Positions 62,347-64,000 of a stretch of 64,000 nucleotides of DNA are shown here, one piece after another. A program made the translations under genes and the position numbers. The first letter of the stretch is position 1. Every line of letters begins with the position of its first letter. The notes under the pieces are model-generated. The model was given only the letters and a program-made list of their open reading frames with translations. It ran no database searches and was not told the origin of the DNA. Origin of the DNA: Bradyrhizobium sp. ARR65 (GTDB lineage: Bacteria; Pseudomonadota; Alphaproteobacteria; Rhizobiales; Xanthobacteraceae); NCBI RefSeq assembly GCF_000472385.1, contig NZ_AWZU01000037.1:10535-74534 (forward strand), read 5' to 3'.

Positions 62347-63122
62347 AGCGGGCTTGCGCGATGCTTGTTGCGGCGCTGCTGGTCGCGGCCGCGCCGCTGC
62401 GCGCTGCCGAGATTCCGCCGGACCAGCGCCGCTCCGGCTACAGCTTCATGGGACCCGACAGCAAGGCCATGCAGGACGACGACACCGCCAATCCCGGCAT
62501 GCTCTGGGTGCTCGACGGCGAGGCGCTCTGGAACAAGAGACCCGGCGCCGCAAACAACGCCTGCGCGGATTGCCACGGCGATGCACGCGCCAGCATGAAG
62601 GGCGTCGCGGCCCGCTATCCCGCCTTCGACAAGGCGCTCGGCCGCCCGGTGGACCTCGAGCAGCGTATCAATCTTTGCCGTGCGCAACACCAACAGGCGC
62701 CTGCGCTCGACTACGAAAGCCACGACCTGTTGGCGCTGAGCGCGTTCATCGCCAACCAGTCGCGTGGCATGCCGATTACGCCCGATGGCGACTCGCAGCT
62801 CGCACCATTCATCGCCAGAGGGCACGAGCTCTTCATGCAGCGGCAGGGCCAGCTCAATCTCGCCTGCGCCAACTGCCATGACGACAATTGGGACAAGCGT
62901 CTGGCGGGCGCCGCGATTACGCAAGGGCAGCCGACCGGCTACCCGATGTATCGACTGGAGTGGCAGACGCTGGGCTCGCTGCAGCGCCGCCTGCGCGGCT
63001 GTATGACCGGCATTCGCGCGCAGGCCTACAATTATGGCGCGCCCGAACTGGTCGAGCTCGAGCTTTATTTGATGTCGCGCGCGGCCGGCATGCCGATTGA
63101 GACTCCGGCGGTGAGGCCCTGA
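62343..63122 (+). CDS. soxA: SoxA dihaem cytochrome c
   Basis: This 259-residue catalytic subunit of SoxAX has a signal peptide (MKRACAMLVAALLVAAAPLR) and two haem sites, CADCH (74-78) and CANCH (175-179). The active-site Cys220 lies in RLRGCMTGIRAQ. Cys112 may be the distal ligand of haem 1, as in dihaem SoxA. The start overlaps the soxZ stop (ATGA). No soxB follows; the next gene is on the other strand. Confidence 0.95.
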   Translation: MKRACAMLVAALLVAAAPLRAAEIPPDQRRSGYSFMGPDSKAMQDDDTANPGMLWVLDGEALWNKRPGAANNACADCHGDARASMKGVAARYPAFDKALGRPVDLEQRINLCRAQHQQAPALDYESHDLLALSAFIANQSRGMPITPDGDSQLAPFIARGHELFMQRQGQLNLACANCHDDNWDKRLAGAAITQGQPTGYPMYRLEWQTLGSLQRRLRGCMTGIRAQAYNYGAPELVELELYLMSRAAGMPIETPAVRP

Positions 63123-63156
63123 CCGAAGGCGCCGTTCATCTCCCACGCTCCTGCTG

Positions 63157-63864
63157 TCACACGATATTGGCCGTCTCCGCTTGCATTGCCCTGAGAACCG
63201 CGGCCGAGTCGGCGACCCAGCCGAAGATGCCACCCTGGGCCTTGATCATCTTGAGGCCCATGTCGTGGAATTCGGGGAAGTAGGAGGCGCAGCCGTCGGC
63301 GATGACAACGCAGCGATAGCCGCGGTCATTGGCCTCGCGCACTGTGGTGTTGACACAGATCTCGGTGGTGACCCCGCACACCAGCAGATTTTCGATGCCG
63401 TGTTTCCGCAAGATATCGCCGAGCTCGGTGGCATAGAATGCGCCCTTGCCGGGCTTGTCGATGACGATCTCGCCATCGGCCGGATAGAGCTCGGAGATAA
63501 TGTCGTGTCCCGGCTCGCCGCGAATCAGGATGCGTCCCATCGGGCCAGGATCGCCGATGCGCAAGGATGGCGCGCCGCGCCCAAGCTTGGCACGCGGCGC
63601 GTCCGAGAGATCAGGCAGATGCCCCTCGCGCGTATGGATGACCAGCATTCCCATGGCGCGCGCGGCGGCCAGCACCGAAGCGATCGGCCCGATGGCGGAG
63701 CCAAGCCGGGAGACGTCGTTGCCGAGCGTCTCGCCGAAGCCGCCGGGCTCGAGAAAATCGCGCTGCATGTCGATGATGAGGAACGCAGTCGTCGACCAGT
63801 TGAGGTCGATCGGCTCCGGCTCGGCAACGACCGTACCAGTTGAGGCTTGATTTAAGTCCATCAT
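63157..63864 (-). CDS. Isochorismatase-fold cysteine hydrolase, biuret hydrolase-like
   Basis: This 235-residue amidohydrolase has the catalytic triad Asp (LIIDMQRDFLEPGG), Lys (DKPGKGAFYATE) and Cys (GVTTEICVNTTVREAND). The HTREGHLPDLSD, IGDPGPMGRILIRGEPG and ISELYPADGE blocks strongly resemble biuret amidohydrolases (BiuH) and ureidoacrylate hydrolases. It probably cleaves a urea-like amide. The frame is open to 63933, but the added residues have no family support; adjacent ATGs at 63864 and 63861 are likelier. Confidence 0.87.
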   Translation of the reverse strand: MMDLNQASTGTVVAEPEPIDLNWSTTAFLIIDMQRDFLEPGGFGETLGNDVSRLGSAIGPIASVLAAARAMGMLVIHTREGHLPDLSDAPRAKLGRGAPSLRIGDPGPMGRILIRGEPGHDIISELYPADGEIVIDKPGKGAFYATELGDILRKHGIENLLVCGVTTEICVNTTVREANDRGYRCVVIADGCASYFPEFHDMGLKMIKAQGGIFGWVADSAAVLRAMQAETANIV

Positions 63865-63952
63865 AAACGACGCCGCCCCGCACTCTCGAGAAAAGCTAAG
63901 CAAGCACTGTGCCATCAAGACCCCGCCCAGCATCCTCTAACGCAGCGATGTC

Positions 63953-64000
63953 ATGAAATTCTTCCACAGCGGCTATGCCGCGCCCTCCGAAACAAGCTCG
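63953..64000 (+). CDS. Possible 5' end of a gene running off the window
   Basis: An ATG at 63953 opens a frame (MKFFHSGYAAPSETSS) to the window edge. It is divergent from the cysteine hydrolase gene. Only 16 codons are visible and no ribosome site stands out, so this is a weak call. Confidence 0.25.
   Translation, partial: MKFFHSGYAAPSETSS

Overview
The window looks like chromosome of a Bradyrhizobium-type alphaproteobacterium. The evidence is high GC, the diagnostic gene order narK-bjgb-flp-nasC, a complete fixNOQP-fixGHIS block beside fixLJ and a fixK2-type regulator, EcfG-type stress promoters, and rhizobial palindromic intergenic repeats. FixL and FixK keep the residue numbering of the B. 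japonicum proteins: haem His200 in FixL when the GTG start is used, and the redox-sensitive Cys183 in FixK2. There is no tRNA, rRNA, CRISPR array, intact IS element or prophage.

Layout. 0.2-4.9 kb holds catabolic and transport genes (fumarylacetoacetase-like enzyme, EamA exporter, aldo/keto reductase, frameshifted SMP-30 lactonase). 4.9-10.9 kb is the nitrate assimilation and NO-detoxification operon on the minus strand, with a sigma54-like promoter and a structured leader. 10.9-11.4 kb is a non-coding scar with a 33-bp palindrome and a vapC remnant. 11.4-25.3 kb is mixed metabolism: intradiol dioxygenase, beta-lactamase-fold esterase, HWE kinase, CcdA, crotonase, two paralogous secreted peptides, two dehydrogenases, a CoA-transferase and glycogen synthase. 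25.3-27.9 kb is a four-gene bufferin-type RiPP operon (DUF2282 precursor, MNIO enzyme, DUF2063 partner, DoxX). 28.3-40.7 kb is the microoxic respiration block: cbb3 oxidase, its assembly genes and the FixLJ-FixK cascade, with FixK boxes before fixN and fixG and a FixJ-type site before fixK.

40.7-47.9 kb holds two divergent transcription units, each preceded by a GGAAC-N16-CGTT promoter. On one side lie an ABC exporter, a glycogen-debranching-like glucosidase, a PRC-barrel protein and an MFS carrier; on the other a GT4 glycosyltransferase. 48-55.3 kb has a GntR remnant, an alkylsulfatase, a decarboxylating dehydrogenase and a binding-protein ABC importer. 55.5-59.8 kb has a DHA2 exporter and an iorAB molybdenum hydroxylase that ends in a strong terminator. 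59.8-63.1 kb is a compact soxFXYZA cluster without soxB or soxCD. A biuret-hydrolase-like cysteine hydrolase closes the window.

How the parts work together. FixL senses O2 and phosphorylates FixJ, FixJ activates fixK, and FixK activates the high-affinity oxidase and its maturation genes. NarK imports nitrate, NasC reduces it with electrons probably supplied by Flp, and the haemoglobin deals with NO by-product. The Sox proteins would pass electrons from reduced sulfur to c-type cytochromes. The best candidates for under-described biology are the bufferin operon, the narK leader, the paired secreted peptides with matching RBS hairpins, and the sox cluster placed directly behind a terminator.
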